From the NCBI GenBank assembly GCA_016177805.1, contig JACOUN010000028.1:1-61760 (forward strand): a stretch of DNA of 61,760 bases, written 5' to 3'. The notes below the pieces were generated by a model. It saw nothing but the letters and a program-made list of their open reading frames with translations. It was not told the DNA's origin and searched no databases. This document shows positions 41,260 through 49,293 of the stretch, piece after piece. This DNA is from Rhodocyclales bacterium. Its GTDB lineage: Bacteria; Pseudomonadota; Gammaproteobacteria; Burkholderiales; Rhodocyclaceae. The translations under genes and the position numbers were made by a program. Numbering within the stretch: position 1 is the stretch's first letter; each line of letters begins with the position of its first letter.

Positions 41260-41500
41260 GCGCCCCCAGGGCCGGGCTGCGCCCAGCCCGCCCCCCGAGG
41301 GGGCCAAGGAAACTTGGGGCGGCCCGGCGTTTCCTTGAGAGCGCCCCCAGGGCCGGGCTGCGCCCAGCCCACCCCCCGAGGGGGGCAAGGAAACTTGGGG
41401 CGGCCCGGCGTTTCCTTGAGAGCGCCCCCAGGGCCGGGCTGCGCCCAGCCCGCCCCCCGAGGGGGGCATGGAAACTTGGGGCGGTCCGGCGTTTCCTTGA
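41258..41500. repeat. Three tandem 81-bp GC-rich repeats
   Basis: Copies start at 41258, 41339 and 41420. Each runs from GAGCGCCCCCAGGGCCGGGC to GGCGTTTCCTTGA with only a few differences. Within a unit, CGGGCTGCGCCCAGCCCG is a strong hairpin and CCCCCCGAGGGGG a second one. Similar elements are common between genes in Burkholderiales and Rhodocyclales. The array fills the cobQ-trkH gap. Confidence 0.9.
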
Positions 41501-41571
41501 GAGGCGCGCTTGTCGATCCGGCGCGACCACCGGTTTTCGGCTATCGCGGCCAATGCCCTACGCAGCCTGAC

Positions 41572-43032
41572 ATGCGCCCTTATTTCCCGGCCTTGAACGC
41601 ACTCGGACTGGTCCTGATCCTGTTCGCCCTGGTGATGCTGTTTCCGCTCGTGGTGTCGTTTGCGCTGCATGACGGCGCGACCACCGCCTACGACATGGCG
41701 ATGATCGCCACCGCCTCGTGCGGTGCCTTGCTGTGGAAGCTCACCGCGCGCGGGCGGCGCGACCTGCGTCCCCATGACGCCTTCCTGCTGGTGGCGCTGA
41801 CCTGGATCGTGATCCCGGTGTTCGGCGCGCTGCCGCTGCTGGCGTTCCTGCCGGAGCTGTCGATCACCGACGCCTATTTCGAGGCCGCCTCGGGCCTCAC
41901 CACCACCGGCGCGACGGTGCTCACCGGTCTGGACCGGTTGCCGATCTCGATCAACCTGTGGCGCACCTTCATGCACTGGATAGGCGGCATGGGCGTGATC
42001 GTGCTGATGGTGGCGATCCTGCCGCTGCTGGGTGTGGGCGGGCGCCAGATCTTCCGCGCCGAGGCGCCCGGCCCGATGAAGGAGTCGAGCCTGACGCCGC
42101 GCATCGCCGAGACCGCCAAGGGCTTGTGGGCGGTGTACGTCGTGCTCACCCTGGCCTGCGGGTTGAGCCTGTGGGCGGCCGGCATGGCCCCCTGGGATGC
42201 GGTCATACACAGCTTCTCCATCACCGGGCTGGGCGGCTTTTCCAGCCGCGACGCGTCGCTCGGGCACTTTGACAGCGTGCCGATAGAGCTGGTCACGATC
42301 GTGTTCGCGCTGATCGCCGGCTGCAACTACGCGACCCACTACCTGGCGCTGATCCGGCGCAATCTGTCCGCCTACGCGCTGGACCCCGAGATTCCGTGGT
42401 TCGTCGCGGTGGTGGTGGGCGCCACCGCGCTGCTTACCGGCTACCTGCTCTCCCACGATGTCTATCCGGACCTGGTGACCACCGTGCGGCACGTCGGATT
42501 CCACGTCGTGTCGATCGCGACCTCGCTCGGGCTGGCGACCCAGGACTACTCGCTGTGGCCGATGTTCCCGCAACTGCTGATGCTGTTCCTGGGCAGCTTC
42601 GCGCCCTGCTCGGGGTCGACCGGCGGCGGCATCAAGATGATACGGGCGCTGATCCTGTACAAGCAGATCTACCGCGAGGTGGTGCGCTCGCTGCATCCGG
42701 GGGTGACCATGCCGGTGCGCGTGGGCGGCGGGTCGCCGGTCAAGGAGCACGTGCTGATGGCGGTGCTCGGATTCAGCTTCATGTACATGGTGTCCATCGT
42801 CACCCTGACCCTGATCCTGTCGGTGACCGGGCTGGACATCGTGACCGCCTTCTCGGCGGTGGTGGCGTGCATCAACAACACCGGTCCGGGGCTGGGCGCG
42901 GTCGGCCCCGCCTCCAACTACCAGGGGCTGAGCGATTTCCAGACCTGGGTGCTGTCGCTGACCATGATCCTCGGGCGGCTGGAGATATTCACCCTGCTGG
43001 TGGTGCTGACCCCGGCCTTCTGGCGGCGCTAG
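41572..43032 (+). CDS. trkH: Trk-type potassium uptake protein TrkH
   Basis: A 486-residue channel subunit with four pore (MPM) repeats. Selectivity-filter segments include ASGLTTTGATVLTGLD, SITGLGGFSSRD, FAPCSGSTGGGIKMIR and CINNTGPGLGAVGP. The C-terminal TLLVVLTPAFWRR is typical of full-length TrkH. K+ uptake needs the cytoplasmic NAD-binding TrkA, which is not in the window. The final TAG uses the first two bases of MITE copy 2. Confidence 0.95.
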   Translation: MRPYFPALNALGLVLILFALVMLFPLVVSFALHDGATTAYDMAMIATASCGALLWKLTARGRRDLRPHDAFLLVALTWIVIPVFGALPLLAFLPELSITDAYFEAASGLTTTGATVLTGLDRLPISINLWRTFMHWIGGMGVIVLMVAILPLLGVGGRQIFRAEAPGPMKESSLTPRIAETAKGLWAVYVVLTLACGLSLWAAGMAPWDAVIHSFSITGLGGFSSRDASLGHFDSVPIELVTIVFALIAGCNYATHYLALIRRNLSAYALDPEIPWFVAVVVGATALLTGYLLSHDVYPDLVTTVRHVGFHVVSIATSLGLATQDYSLWPMFPQLLMLFLGSFAPCSGSTGGGIKMIRALILYKQIYREVVRSLHPGVTMPVRVGGGSPVKEHVLMAVLGFSFMYMVSIVTLTLILSVTGLDIVTAFSAVVACINNTGPGLGAVGPASNYQGLSDFQTWVLSLTMILGRLEIFTLLVVLTPAFWRR

Positions 43033-43193
43033 TGGTCTGCTTCGCAAATCAAGGAACATGACGAAAACGATGGCTTGAGGTGCTGGGCAAGGTGCGAACC
43101 GCAGCAATAGTCGTAACTATGCCGAGGATGAGCAACGCAGCCATGCGCCACAAGATGCGTTTTCGTGTTTCGGTATTTGCGAAGCAGACCACT
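43031..43193. mobile_element. 163-bp MITE, copy 2
   Basis: Same perfect 19-bp ends as copy 1 and about 94 percent identity over 163 bp. It begins within the trkH stop codon (T-AG). The rest of the 351-bp trkH-lipoprotein gap (43194-43383) shows no ORF of note; I see no clear promoter, only a GGAG at 43374 near the start of the next gene. Confidence 0.85.
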
Positions 43194-43383
43194 GGCAGCC
43201 TGTGGGACTTGAGCGATCGTCACGAGCCGGGCGGGGTGGCGGGGCGTTCATCGCGGCAGTTCAGCAGCCCCCCCCGATGGCCGCCGGGCTTGCTTCGCTG
43301 GAGGCTTGCAGGCGATCATGCGCGGTCATTCAGCCATCCCGTCCGGGCATGACGCCCGATCGGACATTCAACTTCGGAGTCAT

Positions 43384-44721
43384 ATGTCTTTCAACACGAT
43401 ATTCCGGCCGCGCATGCCGGCGCTTTCGCTGTTGGTGGCGGTCATGGTGGGGGTGCTGGCCGGTTGTGGGGGTGGGGGTGGTGGGGGTGGGAGTGCCGAA
43501 CCTGAACCGCAGAAGCCCGCGCTGTCGTTGTCGTGGCAGGACTCCGGGTTCCGTACGCCCATCGTTACGGACTCTTGGGGACAAAGCGTGGGAGAGAAAC
43601 CCGGACGTTTCGAAGATGTAGCAACCTCCCCAAGTGGCGCGGTGCATCTTGGATGGCACAGCAATGCCGATCTTCTTAACTGGGGAGATGGTTATCTTTC
43701 GAGCAGTCATGATGCGGGCGTTACCTGGCAGGCGATGAAGATCGAACCCGACTGGGGTTCGTTCGATTTCCTGCGTGTGCAGTCCGGCGGCCGTCTGGTG
43801 GCCGGCAGTACCATGGATTTGCCGCAGTACTGGTGGTTCAGCCCCCGCTTGTGGTGGAGTGACGATGATGGCGCGACCTGGCGCCACCAGGACATCCAGA
43901 CCGATTTTGGCGCGCCCGCCGTGCGGCCCGATCCCTTTGCGTCTTACACCGAGGAGCCGATGACCTTGGTCGAGCACCATGGGAAATCGCTCGTGTGGAT
44001 ACGTCAAATGACCAGCACGTCCTCGCCATCGTACGTGGTCGAGTTCCGTGATCGGCTGTACTACTGGAACCAGGAGGGCGCTGCCTTGACCCGCCTGCCC
44101 ATCGTGCTGCCGGCGAGCAGCCCGCTCCCGGTTCAGACCGACTACGAGATCGCGGCGCTCGCCGCCGGGCAGAACGGCTATCTCTACCTTGCCATAGCCG
44201 GCGAGGTGTTTCGCACGCCGGACGGCCTGGTCTGGGAGACCCTGCCACGCGCCAAGGAGGGTGCGAAGGTGTTGAGCCTGACGGTGCTGGCGGATGGCAC
44301 GCTCGCGGCCGGTCTCGACAGCTACGAGAACGTCTACTTCTACAACGACGGCCAGGGCTGGCGGCAGTCGTTGTTGCCGGTCGATCAGGAGTACTGGACG
44401 GCGGAGAACACCAAGTCGCTGCGCCGGGCGTACACCGTGGGGCACATCCTTGAACTGCAAAGTGGCGCGCTGCTCGTGGCGGCGGAGGATCTGGTGTACG
44501 CGAGCTGCGATCGCGGCGCGAGCTGGGAGCACATTGCGGAACTGCCCGAGGCGAGTGTCTATGCGCCCCACCGCCTGGCACAGTCGCTCGATGGCACCGT
44601 CTGGGGTGCTTTCATGATCCTCAATCACGGCGTATCCGGTACATCGAATTACGAGGGAAGACTGCTGAAGGTTGCGCCCCCCGCCGGCGTCGCACCGCGC
44701 GACTTCGTCAAGTGCCCGTAA
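43384..44721 (+). CDS. Asp-box lipoprotein paralogue A
   Basis: A 445-residue lipoprotein. The signal peptide ends in lipobox LAGC (Cys28), followed by eight glycines; Gly at +2 favours the outer membrane. The mature part looks like a beta-propeller with Asp-box (BNR) motifs: SSHDAGVTW, WWSDDDGATW and ASCDRGASW. The C-terminus PPAGVAPRDFVKCP is shared by four tandem paralogues. Sialidase-like folds use Asp boxes, but no catalytic Arg triad is evident, so no enzyme activity is claimed. The only mature Cys besides the lipidated one are in ASCDRG and VKCP. Function unknown. Confidence 0.82.
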   Translation: MSFNTIFRPRMPALSLLVAVMVGVLAGCGGGGGGGGSAEPEPQKPALSLSWQDSGFRTPIVTDSWGQSVGEKPGRFEDVATSPSGAVHLGWHSNADLLNWGDGYLSSSHDAGVTWQAMKIEPDWGSFDFLRVQSGGRLVAGSTMDLPQYWWFSPRLWWSDDDGATWRHQDIQTDFGAPAVRPDPFASYTEEPMTLVEHHGKSLVWIRQMTSTSSPSYVVEFRDRLYYWNQEGAALTRLPIVLPASSPLPVQTDYEIAALAAGQNGYLYLAIAGEVFRTPDGLVWETLPRAKEGAKVLSLTVLADGTLAAGLDSYENVYFYNDGQGWRQSLLPVDQEYWTAENTKSLRRAYTVGHILELQSGALLVAAEDLVYASCDRGASWEHIAELPEASVYAPHRLAQSLDGTVWGAFMILNHGVSGTSNYEGRLLKVAPPAGVAPRDFVKCP

Positions 44722-44906
44722 CACAACCCCTTAACAGCATGATCGGGTGAATCCGCCCGGAGCACGGTCTGCCGTGTGTCTGGGCGGATGGTTTTGCGTT
44801 CGCCATAACTCAATTTGCACGGCATGGGCATCTGGCCCGACAATGCGAAGTCACCATTTCGCAGGCGGCGCGCACGCGCCAACACGTTACTCGAATGGAG
44901 TTGCTC

Positions 44907-46241
44907 ATGTCTGGATGGAGAAAGGGTCTGAATCCGCCGCTGCGTTCGGTGCTGGCGGCGCTCATGGTGGGAGCATTGGCCGGTTGCGGCGGGGGTGGGG
45001 GCGGTGACGGGAGTGCCAGCGAGGATGCTGGAGCCGCATGCTCGCCGACGCCAATCGTGTTGGCGTTGTCATGGCAACCAGCCGGCTTCACCGCGCCGGA
45101 GGTCGCTGAACTCGGTCAGCCGCCGGTTCCGGTGGTGGCCGGGGACTTGGGCGATGTCGCGGTCACCCCCTCCGGGGGCGTGCATCTGGCGTGGTCGGAG
45201 CGCAGAGATACCCTGCCGTACTTCAAGTCCTTTGTTTCCCGCAGTCACGATGCCGGGGCGAGCTGGCACGGAACGTCTATCGAGCCTGCGTCGAGCGGGT
45301 TCGCGTTCCTGACCACGCTGGCGAGCGGCCGGCTCGTGGCGGGCAGCACGGCGGATCTTGCACAAAATTGGTGGCGCAGCCCGCGCCTGTGGTGGAGCGA
45401 CGACGATGGCGTGACATGGCGCTTCCAGGATGTGCGCAGTGACGTCGTGGCGCCGGCCGAAGGCGGTCTCGTCCTGTCATACGAGGAAGAGCCCATCCGG
45501 GTGACCGAGCACAACGGCAAGGTGGTCGTACTCGTGCGAGCGGTCAGCACGCGGCAGTCGGACGGGGAAATCCTCAATCGGCTGTACTACTGGGATGTGG
45601 ACAGCGCGACGCTGACGCGCCTGCCGGTGGTTCCGCCCCAACCGGGTCCGTTGCCGGCGCGGGACGATTACGAGATCGCGCAGATCGCGGGGGGTGCCAA
45701 CGGCTATCTGTACGTTGGCATCGCCGGAGAGGTGCTTCGCACCGCCGACGGCATCAACTGGGAGGCATTGCCGCGCGCCCGAAGCGACGCAAACCTCACG
45801 GCACTGACCGTGCTGGCGAATGGCACGTTGGCGGCGGGGTTCGACAACTACGCGAACCTGTCCCTGTACAAGGAGGGCTGGGGCTGGCGTCAGGCGCCGC
45901 TGCCCGAGGACCAGAAGGACCTGTTCGACCCGAACGCGGCGTTGACGCGCCCGTTTCTGGTCAAACAGATTCTTCAACTCCACAGCGGCGCGCTGCTGGC
46001 GTCAACATGGACCCACGTTTATGCAAGCTGCGATCTCGGTGCACGCTGGAAGCGCATCGAGCCGGGTCCCGGTGGCTACGTCTATCGTCCGGTACGGATG
46101 GCGCAGGGGGCGGACGGGACGGTGTGGGGCAGTTTTTACACGCTGGATTCCGACCCGGCGGGGACCGGAGGTTTCCAAGGGCTGCTCAAGATTCAACCCC
46201 CCGCCGGTGTCGCACCGCGCGACTTCGTCAACTGCCTGTGA
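44907..46241 (+). CDS. Asp-box lipoprotein paralogue B
   Basis: A 444-residue paralogue of the preceding gene. Lipobox LAGC at Cys27, then six Gly, Asp and Gly. Asp boxes: SRSHDAGASW, WWSDDDGVTW and SCDLGARW; C-terminus PPAGVAPRDFVNCL. It has an extra Cys early in the mature chain (GAACSP). ATG 44907 is preferred over 44895 because GGAG lies six bases upstream. The 185-bp gap before it carries no ORF. Confidence 0.82.
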   Translation: MSGWRKGLNPPLRSVLAALMVGALAGCGGGGGGDGSASEDAGAACSPTPIVLALSWQPAGFTAPEVAELGQPPVPVVAGDLGDVAVTPSGGVHLAWSERRDTLPYFKSFVSRSHDAGASWHGTSIEPASSGFAFLTTLASGRLVAGSTADLAQNWWRSPRLWWSDDDGVTWRFQDVRSDVVAPAEGGLVLSYEEEPIRVTEHNGKVVVLVRAVSTRQSDGEILNRLYYWDVDSATLTRLPVVPPQPGPLPARDDYEIAQIAGGANGYLYVGIAGEVLRTADGINWEALPRARSDANLTALTVLANGTLAAGFDNYANLSLYKEGWGWRQAPLPEDQKDLFDPNAALTRPFLVKQILQLHSGALLASTWTHVYASCDLGARWKRIEPGPGGYVYRPVRMAQGADGTVWGSFYTLDSDPAGTGGFQGLLKIQPPAGVAPRDFVNCL

Positions 46242-46352
46242 TGGGGGCTTTTCCGGATGGCGGTGAAATTGGAGGGCAGCAGTCGCGGTTAGTAGCGGTG
46301 TGGTGAAGGTTGCCGGGCGAGTGGTCCGGGTTTACGTTTTCAGGAGTTGTCG
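46242..46352 (+). promoter_or_regulatory. Duplicated leader upstream of lipoprotein C
   Basis: This 111-bp leader is repeated before paralogue D (47700-47813): GATGGGGGCTTTTCCGG, GCGGTGTGGTGAAGGT, GCCGGGCG, GTGGTCCGGGTTT and TTTTCAGGAGTTGTCGATG recur in order. CAGGAG is the ribosome binding site. The repeat spans gap and signal-peptide codons, so genes C and D arose by duplication of a unit that includes the leader. Confidence 0.7.
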
Positions 46353-47699
46353 ATGTTGAAGAGTCTTGCTTTCCGTTCGCGCATGCCGCTGCGGTCGCTG
46401 GTTGTGGTGGGCATGGTGGGTTTCTTGGCCGGTTGTGGTGGCGGTGGAGGCGGTGGCGGGAGCGAGCCCGCCCCGGCGCCACAGAAACCCGCGCTGGCGT
46501 TGTCATGGCAGCCTGTGGCTTTCACCACGCCGGAGGTGACTGATCCGGGTCAGCCGCCACGTTCCGCAGTTGTCGGGGACTTTGGGGATGTCGCGGCCAC
46601 CCCGGGTGGGGGAGTGCATCTGGCGTGGCGTGAACAAAAGGCGGATTGGCCCAATGGGATCCCCTATGTATCCCGCAGCCACGACGCCGGCGCGACGTGG
46701 CAGACGTTGGCTGTCGATCGCGCATCGGGTGAATTCGCGTTCATGACCACGCTGGCAAGCGGCCGGCTGGTGGCGGGAAGCACGGTGAGTCTCCCGCAAC
46801 AACCGTGGCGTACCCCCCGCATCTGGTGGAGCGACGATGAAGGCGTGACATGGAGCTTCCAGGATGTGCAGAGCGACATACCGGCTCCGGATGCGCTTTC
46901 CGGAACGCTTTCTCATGAGGAAATCCCGGTTCGGATGGTCGAGAAAAATGGCAAGGTGGTCGTATGGGTGCGCTCGGTCACCACGGCGATACCGGGGGGC
47001 AACAGTCCGCCGCCGTCAGTAAAAAACCGGCTGTACTACTGGGAGGCGGGGAGCGCGACTCTGACACGGCTGCCTATCGCACTGCCCCGCTTTCCTGGTC
47101 CGCAGCCGTTTCCTGCCGAGGATTATTACGAGATTGAGGCGATTGCTGGGGATCCGAACGGCTTTCTGTACATTGCCATAGACGGTGATGTGGTTCGCAC
47201 TGACAATCCCATGCTTTGGTCACTTTTGCCGCAGCCCAGGAGTGACGCAAACCTCACGGCCCTGACCGTGCTGGCGGATGGCACGCTGGTGGCGGGACTC
47301 GACAATTACGCGAACCTGTATTTCTACAAGCATGGCTCGGGGTGGAGTCAGTCGCTGCTGCCCAAAGACCAGCCGGACCTGTTCGACTCGAACGCTGCGT
47401 TGACGCGTCCGTTCCTGGTTAAACAGATACTGGAGCTCCACAGCGGTGCGCTGCTCGCGTCGACATGGACCTACGTTTATGCAAGCTGCGATCGCGGAGC
47501 AAGCTGGGAGCGAATCGAGCCTGGCCCCGGTGGCTACGTCTATCGTCCTATACGAATGGCGCAGGGGCCGGACGGGACGGTGTGGGGGAGTTTTTACACG
47601 CTGGAGTCCGACCCGGTGGGAACCGGGGGTTTCCAAGGGCTGCTCAAGATTCAACCCCCCGCCGGCGTTGCACCGCGCGACTTCGTCAAATGCCCGTGA
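46353..47699 (+). CDS. Asp-box lipoprotein paralogue C
   Basis: A 448-residue paralogue. Signal peptide with lipobox FLAGC (Cys28) and eight Gly. Asp boxes: SRSHDAGATW, WWSDDEGVTW and ASCDRGASWERI; C-terminus PPAGVAPRDFVKCP. It is the closest to B through most of the body (for example NAALTRPFLVKQIL and PGPGGYVYRP are shared). ATG 46353 follows a CAGGAG site by six bases. Cys occurs only at the lipid site, in SCDRG and in VKCP. Confidence 0.82.
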   Translation: MLKSLAFRSRMPLRSLVVVGMVGFLAGCGGGGGGGGSEPAPAPQKPALALSWQPVAFTTPEVTDPGQPPRSAVVGDFGDVAATPGGGVHLAWREQKADWPNGIPYVSRSHDAGATWQTLAVDRASGEFAFMTTLASGRLVAGSTVSLPQQPWRTPRIWWSDDEGVTWSFQDVQSDIPAPDALSGTLSHEEIPVRMVEKNGKVVVWVRSVTTAIPGGNSPPPSVKNRLYYWEAGSATLTRLPIALPRFPGPQPFPAEDYYEIEAIAGDPNGFLYIAIDGDVVRTDNPMLWSLLPQPRSDANLTALTVLADGTLVAGLDNYANLYFYKHGSGWSQSLLPKDQPDLFDSNAALTRPFLVKQILELHSGALLASTWTYVYASCDRGASWERIEPGPGGYVYRPIRMAQGPDGTVWGSFYTLESDPVGTGGFQGLLKIQPPAGVAPRDFVKCP

Positions 47700-47813
47700 T
47701 GGGGGGGCTTTTCCGGGTGGGGCTGGCGTTGCAGGGGCAGCGGTTGCGGCCTATCGCGGTGTGGTGAAGGTCGCCGGGCGCGTGGTCCGGGTTTTCGTTT
47801 TCAGGAGTTGTCG

Positions 47814-49043
47814 ATGTTGAAGAGTCTTGCCTTTCGTCCGCGCATGCCGTTGCGGTCGCTGATTGTGGTGGGCATGGTGGGGGTGCTGGCCGGTTGTGGT
47901 GGCGGTGGAGGGGGTGGGAGTGACCCTGCTCCGGCGCCGGTGACGCCGGACAGGCAGATTCAGTGGCAGACCACCGCATTTACCACTGCGGTGGCTCCGG
48001 CGCAGGTGAGGGATGTCGCCGATATTCTGTTGAGTCCCGGCGGGCGGGTGCATGTGGCGTGGCAGACATGGTCGGTCGACCCGGTGTCGTCGCTTGCACA
48101 CGATTTTCAGACGTTCATCTCGCGCAGCGACGATGGTGGTGCGAGCTGGAGTTCGGTCAAGCTCGACAATGTGTATGGGCCCGCCAGACTGTTGCGCTTG
48201 AGTACCGGAATGCTCGTGGCGGGCGTTGACGTCAGTCCTTATCTCGGTGATGTGCCGGAAGGCGGCGGATTCAGCGTGTGGACCAGCGTCGACGATGGCA
48301 CTACTTGGCAGCCACGGCGCCTGGCGCTGCCGCTGCGCAACGGCTTGCCGGCGCCCGCGTTGAACGAGGTCAGCGCCATGGCTGAGCGCAACGGTGAGGT
48401 GGTGTTGGTGCACGGTCGCGGGGTGATGGACAGGAGCGCTACGCCGGCGGAACCGAGAGCAACGGTGTATGTTTGGAATCCGCTGACCGAGACTGTGGCC
48501 GACTGGTCCTTTGCCTACGACAACGAGGGAGAAGCGTCGGCGACCAACGGGGTTGCGGTGACTGCGGATGGTACGGTTTTTGTTGGATACAACGATGTCT
48601 CGTCAGTGATGTTCCGTCCGGGTAATGCGACTGTGTTCCGGTCAGGCAACGGGGTGGCATGGGAAGAACTGGTACCGTTCACCAGCTACCGAGGCGAGGT
48701 GAACGACTTGGCGCTGCTGTCCGACGGCATGCTGCTCTTGAACGTCAATGGCGGTGTTCGCCGATCGGCGGATGGGCGCACCTGGCTGGCTCCGGACGGG
48801 GTGAGTGCCTATGGACGGCGCGTACACGAGCTGGCCAGCGGCACGCTGTTTTCCGAGCGCGGCTATAGCTGCGACTGGGGTGCGAGCTGGCAGGAGGCTG
48901 CAAGCAACATCGGTGAGGTGTTGGTCCAGGCTGCGGATGGCACGTTGTGGTCGACCGTTTCGAGCAACGGGGCGTTTGGTGAAGTGGTGAAGGCCGTACC
49001 CCCCGCCGGCGTCGCCGCGCGCGACTTCGTCAAGTGTCCTTGA
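47814..49043 (+). CDS. Asp-box lipoprotein paralogue D (divergent)
   Basis: A 409-residue member. The signal peptide is almost identical to C (MLKSLAFRPRMPLRS), with lipobox VLAGC and seven Gly, but the propeller body is strongly divergent: SRSDDGGASW, TSVDDGTTW and SCDWGASW. The C-terminus PPAGVAARDFVKCP is conserved. So the ends and the Asp-box skeleton are kept while the surface has changed, as in a binding or recognition protein. Confidence 0.82.
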   Translation: MLKSLAFRPRMPLRSLIVVGMVGVLAGCGGGGGGGSDPAPAPVTPDRQIQWQTTAFTTAVAPAQVRDVADILLSPGGRVHVAWQTWSVDPVSSLAHDFQTFISRSDDGGASWSSVKLDNVYGPARLLRLSTGMLVAGVDVSPYLGDVPEGGGFSVWTSVDDGTTWQPRRLALPLRNGLPAPALNEVSAMAERNGEVVLVHGRGVMDRSATPAEPRATVYVWNPLTETVADWSFAYDNEGEASATNGVAVTADGTVFVGYNDVSSVMFRPGNATVFRSGNGVAWEELVPFTSYRGEVNDLALLSDGMLLLNVNGGVRRSADGRTWLAPDGVSAYGRRVHELASGTLFSERGYSCDWGASWQEAASNIGEVLVQAADGTLWSTVSSNGAFGEVVKAVPPAGVAARDFVKCP

Positions 49044-49057
49044 AGCGCTGCTTGCCC

Positions 49058-49199
49058 GGCCCGGATCGCCTATGATGGGCACGTTTTCGATCCGGGTGCC
49101 TTGTCATCCAGCCGCATGACCGGGTGAAACGGGAAGTCCGGTGTCTTGTGTCTGGCCGCGCGCGCATCGTTCAACCACTCGCACCAAACGGGTTGCGTC
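49058..49199 (+). other. Deletion remnant of a cobalamin riboswitch leader
   Basis: A copy of the leader at about 50538-50890. Bases 49062-49143 match the -10 region and the first aptamer strand (CCGGATCGCCTATGATGGGC, ATCCGGGTGCCTTGTCAT, GGGTGAAACGGGAAGTCCGG). The sequence then jumps 198 bp at the 8-bp repeat GTCCGGTG to TCTTGTGTCTGGCC. A second 18-bp loss lies between TCTGGCC repeats. The B12 box is gone, so it cannot sense cobalamin. TATGAT (49071-49076) is retained. Confidence 0.85.
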
Positions 49200-49259
49200 T
49201 GATTTATTGCGCATTCCGCGGTTATTTGTGGTGAAGGTGGTTCGGGAAGGCTTGATCGT

Positions 49260-49293
49260 TCCCGATATGGGACTTATCATTCCCTTTATGGGA
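49260..49293. promoter_or_regulatory. Paired TCCC-GGGA operator-like repeats
   Basis: TCCCGATATGGGA (49260-49272) and TCCCTTTATGGGA (49281-49293) are the same imperfect palindrome set 21 bp apart, two helical turns. The second covers the chosen ATG of the nucleotidyltransferase. Its winged-helix N-terminus is a natural candidate to bind them and autoregulate. Confidence 0.6.

Noticed and set aside
41258..41500. Possible CRISPR array
   Set aside because: The three 81-bp copies are contiguous with no variable spacers, and no cas genes are present.
39721..43107. A 1128-residue open frame on the minus strand opposite cobQ and trkH
   Set aside because: Antisense to two clearly identified genes, low-complexity Arg/Gln/His/Gly composition, no domain. 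A product of high GC.
33222..43193. Composite transposon bounded by the two 163-bp elements
   Set aside because: The elements lack a transposase and the genes between are housekeeping and B12 genes in a plausible native order; no target duplication around the whole segment was seen.
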